This document shows positions 29,661 to 37,800 of a DNA stretch of 64,000 nucleotides, piece by piece. Within the stretch, counting starts at the first letter, position 1, and every line of letters begins with the position of its first letter. The notes beneath the pieces are model-generated. The model searched no databases. It was not told the origin of the DNA and worked only from the letters and a program-made list of their open reading frames with translations. The translations under genes and the position numbers were made by a program. Origin of the DNA: Billgrantia saliphila (GTDB taxonomy: Bacteria; Pseudomonadota; Gammaproteobacteria; Pseudomonadales; Halomonadaceae); assembly GCF_002930105.1 (NCBI RefSeq), contig NZ_PJRN01000001.1, forward strand, positions 248,001 through 312,000, written 5' to 3'.

Positions 29661-30119
29661 ATGCCGGAAAGATCCACGATGAATGCCAGCTCGAGCGTTT
29701 TTCTCTCTCCCGAGATGCTTGGCTATTGGACCGATGAAACGTTGCGGGAAGTGCCGGACGATTCCGGTATCTACTGCGTCTTTCGTGCGGCCCGAGAAGC
29801 CGAATCGCAAGAGATGGAGGTGAAGCAACTTCTCTACGTGGGTGAGCATCGCAACGTGCGCTACTGCCTGCAGCATCACCCCGACAAGGAACTGTGGCGT
29901 GACACCCTCGAGCCGGGCGAGGAACTATGGTACTCGATGGGGCTTTGCAGCCATGCGAACCGTGAGCGCCTGCTGGCGGCCATGATCCATGCGCACAAGC
30001 CGCGCTTCAACAACACAAGCGAATACCTGGATCGGTTCCCGTTCCCGGAAACGTCGGTGCATCTCTACGGCAAGAAGGACAAGCTGCTGAGCATTTTTAC
30101 CGTAGAGCAGAAGGATTAG
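29661..30119 (+). CDS. GIY-YIG-like small protein
   Basis: A 152-residue soluble protein. DDSGIYCVF at about 36-44 and LLYVGEHRNVR at about 58-68 have the spacing and look of the GIY and YIG strands of the GIY-YIG nuclease fold, followed by ERLLAAMIHAHKPRFNNTSEY, which resembles the later helix and Asn-containing end. Whether all metal-binding residues remain is unclear. An in-frame ATG at 29679 could be the start. It stands alone, with 131 bases upstream and 144 downstream. Confidence 0.65.
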   Translation: MPERSTMNASSSVFLSPEMLGYWTDETLREVPDDSGIYCVFRAAREAESQEMEVKQLLYVGEHRNVRYCLQHHPDKELWRDTLEPGEELWYSMGLCSHANRERLLAAMIHAHKPRFNNTSEYLDRFPFPETSVHLYGKKDKLLSIFTVEQKD

Positions 30120-30216
30120 ACCTTCTGCGCCCGGCCGGCGTTCGAGCCGCCGGCTCTCGCCGCGCCGGGCGATGCCTCTCTTCGCTGCGAAGTCTGGGCT
30201 AGACTGCTTCCATCGA

Positions 30217-30242
30217 CCACGCTTCGGTCCACCGAAGCGTGG
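30217..30242 (+). repeat. perfect 12-2-12 palindrome before the GspE-like gene
   Basis: CCACGCTTCGGT is followed by CC and then by its exact complement. It lies 22 bases before the ATG of the ATPase gene, overlapping the leader, and could be an operator or a hairpin near the ribosome site. Confidence 0.6.
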
Positions 30243-30263
30243 ATTCTTCACGGAGGAAGCGAT

Positions 30264-31511
30264 ATGCCCGATAGTCAAGACACCTACCGCTCCCACCTGA
30301 TGCCGGCGTTGCGCCCGCTGCTCGAAGCGTCACCGGCTCCCGGCAGCAATGCCCTGGAGGCCCACGCGCTGCTTGACGATGCCCTGCGGGCCAGGGCGAC
30401 CGATATTCATCTCGACCCCATCCATGACGCCTACCGCATTCGCCTGCGCATCGACGGCCGCATCGTCGACGCACTGCGCATCGAGACCGGCCAGGGGGCG
30501 CGTCTGGTCAACCAGTTCAAGGTGCTATCGGGGCTCAATCCGGTTCCTTCGCTGGCGACCGCCGAGGGCAGCTTCAGTTGGGCGCTCGAGCCCGGGGCCG
30601 AAGCGCTCTACATGCGGGTCACGGCGGTGCACTGCGTGGCGGGCGAGAAACTCGCGGTGCGTTTCCTGGCGCCGCCGCAGACCTTCGACGATACCGCCTC
30701 TCTGGGCATCGGTGAGGAGGGGGCGATGGGGATACGCCGATGGATGGATGCCACCGGCAGCATGCTGCTGGTGGCCGGGCCCACCGGCGCCGGCAAAACC
30801 ACCACGCTCTACACGCTGCTCAACCAGCTGCGGCTGACCGACAGCCATGTGGTGACGCTGGAAAACCCCGTGGAGTACGGCGTTTCAGGCATCAATCAGG
30901 TTCAGGTGGACAAGGAGCATGGGCTGAGCTTCGAGAGCGGGACCCGCTCGCTCCTACGCCTGGACCCCGATTACGTGCTGATCGGCGAGATTCGCGATGG
31001 CGACTCGGCTCGCGCGGCGTTGAGTGTCACCAGCAGCGGCCGTTCGCTGATGGGCACCCTGCACAGTCGCGATGCCGTTGGCGTGGTCACTTCGATGCGC
31101 CAACTGGGGCTCTCCGACAGCGAGATCGGCGCCAACCTGGGGCTGGTGATCGCGCAGCGCCTGGTGCGTCGTCTGTGTCCGCATTGTCGCGTACAGCAGC
31201 CGCCGGAGCGGGTCGACAGCGAGTGGCTGCAGGCCATCGGGCTGGAAGTGCCGGACCTGGCCTGGAGCGCGTCGGGCTGTGCGCAGTGCGATGGTCTGGG
31301 GTACCGCGGCAGGACCGGGGTTTTCGAGATATGGCAGCTCACCCCGGAGGACTACGCCCGGATTTTGCGCCATGCCGACGAGTCCGAGCTGCGTCGCGCC
31401 CTGCTCGAACGAGGCGAGACGCTGATGCTGGCCGATGGCCTGGCCAAGGCCGAGGCAGGCGTCACCTCGCTGCGCGAGGTGTTTCGCATGGGGGCCATAC
31501 TCACGGCCTGA
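30264..31511 (+). CDS. orphan GspE/PilB-type secretion ATPase
   Basis: A 415-residue hexameric-type ATPase of the type II secretion / type IV pilus family. It has ATDIHLDP (N-domain), Walker A GPTGAGKTT (172-180), the Asp box TLENPVEY, LRLDPDYVLIGEIRDG (Walker B), the His box GTLHSRDA, and a four-Cys zinc site (CPHC near 305, CAQC near 338). It is shorter than usual PilB or GspE (about 560) and lacks their N-terminal docking domain. There is no pilin, inner-membrane PilC/GspF or secretin gene nearby, so its machine is encoded elsewhere or it works alone. Confidence 0.9.
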   Translation: MPDSQDTYRSHLMPALRPLLEASPAPGSNALEAHALLDDALRARATDIHLDPIHDAYRIRLRIDGRIVDALRIETGQGARLVNQFKVLSGLNPVPSLATAEGSFSWALEPGAEALYMRVTAVHCVAGEKLAVRFLAPPQTFDDTASLGIGEEGAMGIRRWMDATGSMLLVAGPTGAGKTTTLYTLLNQLRLTDSHVVTLENPVEYGVSGINQVQVDKEHGLSFESGTRSLLRLDPDYVLIGEIRDGDSARAALSVTSSGRSLMGTLHSRDAVGVVTSMRQLGLSDSEIGANLGLVIAQRLVRRLCPHCRVQQPPERVDSEWLQAIGLEVPDLAWSASGCAQCDGLGYRGRTGVFEIWQLTPEDYARILRHADESELRRALLERGETLMLADGLAKAEAGVTSLREVFRMGAILTA

Positions 31512-31573
31512 CCATGCCGCTCCGCTCACCGAACGAAAGATCTTAGGACCTGCTCCGTGTTACGCCAAGACGA

Positions 31574-31603
31574 CAGACAGCGGCGACCCGGATGCGTTAT
31601 AAC
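31574..31603 (+). promoter_or_regulatory. possible promoter of the L,D-transpeptidase gene
   Basis: CAGACA and TATAAC are separated by 18 bases, ending 39 bases before the ATG at 31643. This is a consensus match by eye only. Confidence 0.35.
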
Positions 31604-31642
31604 ACGGCGAACTACGTATCGATTCAGTCCGCATGAGGAGCC

Positions 31643-32257
31643 ATGACCTCCATCACTCGTCGCCGTTTTGGCCAGCTCGCCCTGCTGACACCCTTTACGC
31701 TGCTCCTTGCCGAGCGCTCCAGCGCCAATCTGATCGAAACGCTGCTGGCGCGCGCCGATATCCCACGCCATGCCGATGAAGTCTGGGTGCTCGTCGATGA
31801 TGTCGAGGCGTCGCTGAGCGTCTATCGTGGCAATCTTCGCCTCGAGCGATTCGCTCCGATCTCGCTGGGACGTGGCGGGGCGAGTGTTGAGCGCACCGAG
31901 GGAGGCAATGTAACGCCTAAGGGGGAGTTCCGTGTCAACCGTTTTAATTGGGAGAGCCAATGGCGCACCTTCATCGGGCTTGATTACCCGACGCCATCGC
32001 ATGCGCGCATGGCATTGGAATCAGGGCTTTACACGGAGCAAGATTACGCGGATTATTTCGCCTACTACCGGCGCCATGGCTATCCGCCCCAGCGCACCGT
32101 GCTGGGAGGCTACATCGGTATCCACGGTCTCGGTAGGGCAGACCCGGAGGTGCATGCCAGCTACCACTGGACTCAGGGTTGCGTGGCGGTGACGGATACG
32201 CAGATCGACAGGCTTTCCGAGCTAATCGGCATTGGCACTCGCGTCGTCATCCGCTAG
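31643..32257 (+). CDS. L,D-transpeptidase (YkuD) family protein, Tat-like signal
   Basis: A 204-residue periplasmic protein. The N-terminus TRRRFGQLALLTPF resembles a twin-arginine signal. The YkuD catalytic region is GYIGIHGLG near residue 158 and HWTQGCVAV with the nucleophile Cys near 180. Family members make 3-3 cross-links or attach lipoproteins to peptidoglycan. The family usually has SxGC or SRGC; here the segment is TQGC. It is next to an Lpp-type lipoprotein gene and near a second L,D-transpeptidase. Confidence 0.88.
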   Translation: MTSITRRRFGQLALLTPFTLLLAERSSANLIETLLARADIPRHADEVWVLVDDVEASLSVYRGNLRLERFAPISLGRGGASVERTEGGNVTPKGEFRVNRFNWESQWRTFIGLDYPTPSHARMALESGLYTEQDYADYFAYYRRHGYPPQRTVLGGYIGIHGLGRADPEVHASYHWTQGCVAVTDTQIDRLSELIGIGTRVVIR

Positions 32258-32448
32258 GCTCTAGATACGCAAGGGACGTTTCGAGCTATGGACAAGCGCC
32301 GTAGGGTATTATAAAACAGCGTTTGACTCCTGTGCTTGGCAGCAGTCGCTGCAAGAATCCTGCATTGAGCAGGATAGCCTGATCTCAGGCTTCATTAACG
32401 CCGCTGTACTAACCTGTGCAGTACCAAGGAAGACTCAAGGAGAACACC

Positions 32449-32712
32449 ATGACTCTGAAGACCACCCTGAAGCTGACCGCCGCTGCTGCTTCTCTGGCCA
32501 TCCTGGCCGGTTGTGCCTCTAACGCTGCGCTGGACGAAGTTCGCCAGACTGCCGAAGCGGCTCAGGCCGACGCTGCTGAAGCACGCAGCATCGCCACTCA
32601 GGCGCAGAACACAGCCAACCAGGCGCAGCGTGACGCCCAGGCGGCTCTGCAGATGTCCGAGCAGAACCGCGATGAAATGAACCGCATGTTCCAGCGTTCC
32701 ATGCAGAAGTAA
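32449..32712 (+). CDS. Lpp/OprI-type alanine-rich outer-membrane lipoprotein
   Basis: An 87-residue lipoprotein. The signal peptide ends in the lipobox LAGC (about residues 19-22). The mature 66 residues form one Ala-rich coiled coil, with repeats such as AEAAQADAAEARSIATQAQN. The chain ends MQK, so a C-terminal Lys is available for attachment to peptidoglycan, as in E. coli Lpp. AAGGAG lies nine bases before ATG 32449. The leader holds two small hairpins (TCCTGC/GCAGGA and GCCTGA/TCAGGC). It is probably highly expressed and ends at a clean terminator. Confidence 0.92.
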   Translation: MTLKTTLKLTAAAASLAILAGCASNAALDEVRQTAEAAQADAAEARSIATQAQNTANQAQRDAQAALQMSEQNRDEMNRMFQRSMQK

Positions 32713-32761
32713 TTCTGCTGGAGCGCCGCATTGCCAAGGGCAATGGCGGTTCTGCAATAGG

Positions 32762-32785
32762 AAAACCCCGCCTAGGCGGGGTTTT
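32762..32785. terminator. terminator after the Lpp-type gene
   Basis: AAAACCCCGCC, a two-base loop and the exact complement ending in TTTT. It is symmetrical, so it can also serve the convergent transpeptidase gene. Confidence 0.9.
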
Positions 32786-32851
32786 CTCGTTGGAGCGGCT
32801 TGTACTTCACCACAGCGGAGCATCGCGGGCGATTTCCGCCGTGGCTTCAAG

Positions 32852-33928
32852 CTAGAGGTGGCTGACTTCCAGTTCCGAGAACAGTTCGGGCTTCTGAGTG
32901 ATCTCCAGTTCGGAGAACAAGCCACCGTCGAGCGCCTCCTCATGACCCTCCGAGGCCGGTTCTTCATCGGCGACCTGAAGCAGCGAAACCAGGCGACCGT
33001 CGGGCTGCTCCACCACTTGGCGCAGCTGGGCATAATCGATCGGTGCGGGTTCCTCGTCGAAGGCGCCGGCCACGATTTCCATGGCGTTGAGGATCGGCTC
33101 GAAGGTGCCGAGGTTCTCCTCGAGCTGAGGGAACGACTGCGCGTAGAGAACCCCGTCGGCGGACCAGGCGACCTTGAACGGCTGGTCGATGATATTGACT
33201 TGGGTGCCGCTCGGGACGCGCTCGTAGAGCGACTCGATATCCTCGGGGAACATGCGAATGCAGCCGCGGCTGGCGCGCATGCCGACGCCGTCGGGACGAT
33301 TGGTGCCGTGAATCAGATAACTGGGCAGGCCAAGCAGAATGGCATGGCGGCCCAGCGGGTTGTCGGGACCGGGTGGCACAATGGCGGGGGCCGGTTCACC
33401 GCGAGCGGCAGCCTCCTCACGCATCGAGCGCGGCGGGGACCAGTGAGGGTCTTTCACCTTGACCGTGGTCCGGGTGACTCCGACCGGGGTGGCATAGCCG
33501 TCGCGACCGATGCTGATCGGATAGGTCTCGACGATACCCGGGCGTGAGTAGTAGTAAAGACGCAGCTCGGAGAGGTTGACCACGATGCCCTCGCGTGGGG
33601 CGTCGGGCAGGATGTACTGCGCGGGAATGATCACCTCGGTGCCCGGCCGGGGGGCCCAGACGCTGACTTCGGGGTTGGCCATTCGCATCCCCTCGTAGCC
33701 CACGTTGTGGCGGCGTCCGATATCGAGCAGGGTCTCCCCTTCCTCTACGGTCACGGTGTAGATCCCACCGATCACGTTGCCCTCGTCCGGCATGTGATAG
33801 TGGCCACGGGGCAGGGAGTCGCGTTCTTCCGCGTCCTCCTCGGCGATGGCGGGAAAAGTCAGCAGGGTAGCCAGGCCCAGCAGGGCGGCACCAAGACCGA
33901 TCCGCATGGCCAATGTCGGGTTCTTCAT
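32852..33928 (-). CDS. L,D-transpeptidase with LysM-like region and C-terminal extension (ErfK/YbiS type)
   Basis: A 358-residue periplasmic protein with a signal peptide (MKNPTLAMRIGLGAALLG), a LysM-like segment (VTVEEGETLLDIGRRHNVGY, about 58-100), and a YkuD domain with LIHGTNRPDGVGMRASRGCI containing the catalytic His and Cys. About 75 acidic residues follow, ending with two near copies of the segment FSELEIT/FSELEVS. E. coli relatives attach Lpp to peptidoglycan, and the Lpp-type gene lies next door, convergent. Start 33928 was chosen because the signal peptide begins there. Confidence 0.93.
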   Translation of the reverse strand: MKNPTLAMRIGLGAALLGLATLLTFPAIAEEDAEERDSLPRGHYHMPDEGNVIGGIYTVTVEEGETLLDIGRRHNVGYEGMRMANPEVSVWAPRPGTEVIIPAQYILPDAPREGIVVNLSELRLYYYSRPGIVETYPISIGRDGYATPVGVTRTTVKVKDPHWSPPRSMREEAAARGEPAPAIVPPGPDNPLGRHAILLGLPSYLIHGTNRPDGVGMRASRGCIRMFPEDIESLYERVPSGTQVNIIDQPFKVAWSADGVLYAQSFPQLEENLGTFEPILNAMEIVAGAFDEEPAPIDYAQLRQVVEQPDGRLVSLLQVADEEPASEGHEEALDGGLFSELEITQKPELFSELEVSHL

Positions 33929-34113
33929 CAACGTTGCTTTCTCGTCATTGGGTCGCCTGCCGGAGGGACGCTTCCTGGCATCCGGCACCGTTCAGCACGA
34001 CGATCAAGCGCCACTCAAGGTGGCGCAGAGGTTGTGTCGGACTGCGATAAGACACTTGCGCATAGTATAGCGTTCTGCGGCGCGGGGGGAGCCCCAGCAC
34101 CGACGGGGTGCGC

Positions 34114-37100
34114 TCAGGCGGCCTCGGTCTTGCGGTTGAGCGTGTCGAGAAGCTCTTCCACGGCCTGGAATCGGGCCTCCTCGTTATCCATGGCGGCCTC
34201 GAAGCGCAGCGTGTCGGCGCCGTCGAGCCGGTAACGCTTGGGTGCACCCTGGATCAGCTTGACCAGGATCAGCGGGTCGACGCGAGTCTGGGCGCCGAAG
34301 ATTACCCGCCCGCGTTCGGTGCCGGCCTCGAGGCGCACCACGCCGAGACGCTCGGCACGCTGGCGTAGCCGAGTCTGGCGCATCAGCGTCTTGACCGGTG
34401 CCGGCAACAGGCCGAAACGATCGATCATTTCCACCTGCAGCTCCTTGAGCTCGCCTTCGTCGCTGGCGCTGGCGATGCGCTTGTACATCACCAGGCGTTG
34501 CTGTACGTCGGGCAGATAGTCGTCGGGGATCAGGGCGGGCAGGTTGAGGCTGACTTCGACGCCTTCGTTGAGCGGCGCCTCGATGTTGGGCGTCTTGCCC
34601 GCGCGGATGGCGGCCACGGCACGGTCGAGCATCTCCATGTAGAGGGTGTAGCCGATGGCTTCCATCTGGCCGCTCTGCTCATCGCCGAGCAGCTCGCCTG
34701 CGCCACGAATCTCCATGTCGTGGCTGGCCAGGGTAAACCCGGCGCCGAGATCCTCGGCGGCGCCGATCGCCTCAAGGCGCTTGACGGCGTCCTTGGTGAT
34801 GGCCCGCGGTGGCGGAGCGAGCAGATAAGCGTAAGCCTGGTGGTGGCTTCGGCCCACGCGGCCGCGCAACTGGTGCAACTGGGCCAGGCCGAACTTGTCG
34901 GCTCGCTCGATGACGATGGTATTGGCGCTCGGCACGTCGATGCCGGTCTCGATGATCGTGGAACAGACCAGCACGTTGTAGCGCTTGTGATAGAAATCCG
35001 ACATGACCCGCTCCAGCGCCCGTTCGGGCAACTGGCCGTGGGCGACCGCCACCCGTGCTTCCGGCACCAGCGCGCGAATCGTCTCGGCGGCGGTCTCGAT
35101 GGTCCTGACTTCGTTGTGCAGGTAGTAGACCTGGCCGCCACGCAGGATCTCGCGCAGGATCGCCTCCTTGATGATCGATTCGTCGCGCTGCTGGACGAAG
35201 GTCTTCACCGACAGGCGGCGCGCCGGCGGTGTGGCAATGATCGACAGGTCACGAATGCCGCTCATGGCCATGTTGAGGGTGCGCGGGATCGGCGTGGCGG
35301 TGAGTGTGAGGATGTCGACCTCGGCACGCAGTTCCTTCAGTCGCTCCTTCTGGGAGACGCCGAAGCGGTGCTCCTCGTCGATGATGAGAAGTCCCATATT
35401 GGGCAGTTTCATCGACTTCGACAGCAGCTTGTGGGTGCCAATGACGATGTCCGCCTGGCCGTTCTCGATACGCTTGAGCGACTCAGCCTGTCCCTTGCCG
35501 GCGGTGAATCGCGACACCAGCTCGATTTGCACCGCGGTATCGGCGAAGCGATCGCGGAAGTTTTCGTAGTGCTGTCGGGCGAGAAGGGTGGTGGGAACCA
35601 GTACCACCACTTGGCGTCCCGAATGCACGGCGAGGAAGGCGGCACGCATGGCGACTTCGGTCTTGCCGAAGCCGACATCGCCACAGACCACGCGATCCAT
35701 GGGGCGCGGTGCGGTCATGTCGCCGATGACGGCGGCGATGGCGGCGCGCTGATCGGGAGTCTCCTCGAACGGGAAGCTGGCGGCGAAACGAGCGTATTCT
35801 TCATCGGGCGGGGTGCAGGCGAACCCCTCGCGGGCCTCGCGGCGTGCGTAGACGTCGAGCAGCTCGGCGGCGGTGTCGCGGATCTTCTCGGCGGCACGAC
35901 GCCGCGCCTTGTCCCACTGGTCGGAGCCGAGGCGATGCAGCGGGGCGAGCTCGTCGTCGGTACCGGCATAGCGTGAAATGAGGTGCAGATTGTCCACCGG
36001 CACGTAGAGCTTGGCGCCCTCGGCGTACTCGAGCGCCACGAATTCCGCAGCCTGGCCGCCGGCCTCGAGTCGCTCGAGACCGCGGTAGCGTCCCACGCCA
36101 TGGGTTTGGTGCACCACCGGTGCCCCTGGGCGCAGCTCCGAGAGATGCCGTATTGCCAGTTCGCCGAGGTCCGTCGCCTTCTCGCGGCGTCGGCTCTGGC
36201 GCACCACGTCGCCGAACAGCTCGGTCTCGCTGATCACGACGAGTTCCGGGTCCTCCAGCCACAGCCCGGCATCGATCTCGCCCTCGGTGACGGCCAGACG
36301 CATGTCGCCGGCCAGGAAGGTGGCGAAGTCTGCGACATGAGGAAGCGTCAGAGGCAGCGGGGCCAGGGTTTCCTCCAGCGCCTCGCGGCGTCCCCGCGAT
36401 TCGGCGACGAACAGTACCCGGGTCTCGCCTTGCTCCTCCAGAAAGCGCGCCAGCGATGCCAGCGGCCGCTTCGCACGGGCGTTCACCGCCACTTCAGGCA
36501 GGGCGCGAGCGGCAGGTGTCAGGGCATGACGACGTTCGGGGTCGGCGACCAGTTCGACCCGAGGGTGGCGCTTGATGGCGCCGAACGCCTCGGCCACCGG
36601 GACGAAGGCGCGATGGGGTGGCAACAGCGGCCGGGTGGGATCGACGCCGAGATTCTCGTAGCGACTCTCGATCGCCGCCCAGTGGTGCTCGGCGGCGGGG
36701 TAGGTCTCGGGAAGCAGCGCGATCCGGGTGCCTTCGGCCAGATGGTCGAACAGCGTCGCTGTCTCCTCGAAGAACAGCGGCAGATATTGCTCCAGGCCGG
36801 GGGAGGGTATGCCTTTGAGGGCGTCCACGTAGAGCGGACACTGGCGGGGGTCGACATCGAACAGGGTCTCGAAGCCCTCGCGGAAACAGGCAATGGCCGA
36901 GCGCGACAGCGAATATTCGTGGGCGGGCAGCAGCTCCACCCGCTCCACCTTGTCCTGGCTGCGCTGGGTATCTGGGTCGAAGCGGCGCAGACTGTCGATC
37001 TCGTCGTCGAACAGGTCGATGCGCAGCGGGCCGTCACTGCCCATCGGGAACAGATCGATCAGCGCACCGCGCAAGGCGTACTCACCCGGCTCGTAGACGG

Positions 37101-37563
37101 TTTCCACGGCTCGATAGCCAGCCCGGGAGAGGCTCTCGCGAAATCCCTCGCGATTCAGCGTCTGCCCCACTTCGAGCGTCATCACGCGCCCGGCGATGTA
37201 GTCGACCGGTGGCAGTCGCTGCATCAGGGTGTTGATCGACACCAACACGATGCCATGCTCGCCGTTCTGCAGCCGACGTAGCGTGCGCAGGCGCTCCGAG
37301 ACGATATCCTGATGCGGCGAGAAGCTGTCGTAAGGCAGGGTCTCCCAGTCGGGAAACGGCAATACCGACACCGAGGCGAAGAAACGCAGGTCGTTCTCGA
37401 GCCGCTGGGCGGCAGCGGTATCGGGAGCGATCACCAGCAGGGGAGCATCCTCGGCGAGATGGGCCAGCGCCAGGGCGGGCGCACTGCCGGGCGGCATGTG
37501 CCAGTAAAGTGTGTCACGCACGCCTTGAGGGCGTGGCGGGTCGAGCGGCGAAAAGTTGGGCAT
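34114..37563 (-). CDS. mfd: transcription-repair coupling factor
   Basis: Removes RNA polymerase stalled at DNA damage and recruits UvrA. The 1149-residue protein has the UvrB-like N-terminal module (LPFPDWETLPYDSFSPHQD), the RNA-polymerase interaction region, and the RecG-like helicase with GDVGFGKTEVAMRAAF and DEEHRFG plus LRGRVGRS, then the C-terminal UvrA-blocking domain. Start 37563 (MPNFSPLD) is preferred; codons up to 37629 are not family-like. Confidence 0.98.
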   Translation of the reverse strand: MPNFSPLDPPRPQGVRDTLYWHMPPGSAPALALAHLAEDAPLLVIAPDTAAAQRLENDLRFFASVSVLPFPDWETLPYDSFSPHQDIVSERLRTLRRLQNGEHGIVLVSINTLMQRLPPVDYIAGRVMTLEVGQTLNREGFRESLSRAGYRAVETVYEPGEYALRGALIDLFPMGSDGPLRIDLFDDEIDSLRRFDPDTQRSQDKVERVELLPAHEYSLSRSAIACFREGFETLFDVDPRQCPLYVDALKGIPSPGLEQYLPLFFEETATLFDHLAEGTRIALLPETYPAAEHHWAAIESRYENLGVDPTRPLLPPHRAFVPVAEAFGAIKRHPRVELVADPERRHALTPAARALPEVAVNARAKRPLASLARFLEEQGETRVLFVAESRGRREALEETLAPLPLTLPHVADFATFLAGDMRLAVTEGEIDAGLWLEDPELVVISETELFGDVVRQSRRREKATDLGELAIRHLSELRPGAPVVHQTHGVGRYRGLERLEAGGQAAEFVALEYAEGAKLYVPVDNLHLISRYAGTDDELAPLHRLGSDQWDKARRRAAEKIRDTAAELLDVYARREAREGFACTPPDEEYARFAASFPFEETPDQRAAIAAVIGDMTAPRPMDRVVCGDVGFGKTEVAMRAAFLAVHSGRQVVVLVPTTLLARQHYENFRDRFADTAVQIELVSRFTAGKGQAESLKRIENGQADIVIGTHKLLSKSMKLPNMGLLIIDEEHRFGVSQKERLKELRAEVDILTLTATPIPRTLNMAMSGIRDLSIIATPPARRLSVKTFVQQRDESIIKEAILREILRGGQVYYLHNEVRTIETAAETIRALVPEARVAVAHGQLPERALERVMSDFYHKRYNVLVCSTIIETGIDVPSANTIVIERADKFGLAQLHQLRGRVGRSHHQAYAYLLAPPPRAITKDAVKRLEAIGAAEDLGAGFTLASHDMEIRGAGELLGDEQSGQMEAIGYTLYMEMLDRAVAAIRAGKTPNIEAPLNEGVEVSLNLPALIPDDYLPDVQQRLVMYKRIASASDEGELKELQVEMIDRFGLLPAPVKTLMRQTRLRQRAERLGVVRLEAGTERGRVIFGAQTRVDPLILVKLIQGAPKRYRLDGADTLRFEAAMDNEEARFQAVEELLDTLNRKTEAA

Positions 37564-37735
37564 GGTGTCGTCAGGCCATGTCGTGTGTCGTGAATGCGAG
37601 CGGTCAGGGCCGGTCGCGACGCCTGTCAAAGGGCGTTTGCGAAGAGTGGAAGAGCATCATACCAGCCCGATGCGACGCTTGTAGTCAAACTCGGTTTCCT
37701 GTAATCCCCCTACAGCGTCTGCGACTATCCTTCGA

Positions 37736-37764
37736 TTGCCCCACCGAAGCGTGAACGGGATAAT
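37736..37764 (+). promoter_or_regulatory. probable promoter of the GAPDH gene
   Basis: TTGCCC and GATAAT are separated by 17 bases, with the -10 ending 37 bases before the GTG start. It lies in the region shared with the divergent mfd gene. Confidence 0.5.
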
Positions 37765-37800
37765 GTGACGGAATTCCCGACTATATGAGAGAGGCTTCAC

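Noticed and set aside
32323-32328. TTGACT as a -35 box for the Lpp-type gene
   Set aside because: No acceptable -10 hexamer lies 16-18 bases downstream.
34498-37281. Long plus-strand frames opposite mfd
   Set aside because: mfd is complete and unambiguous; the frames are antisense by-products of high GC.
37739-37752. CCACCGAAGCGTG shared with the palindrome at 30229-30242
   Set aside because: Thirteen-base repeats are expected by chance tens of times in a 64 kb window; no second arm is present here.
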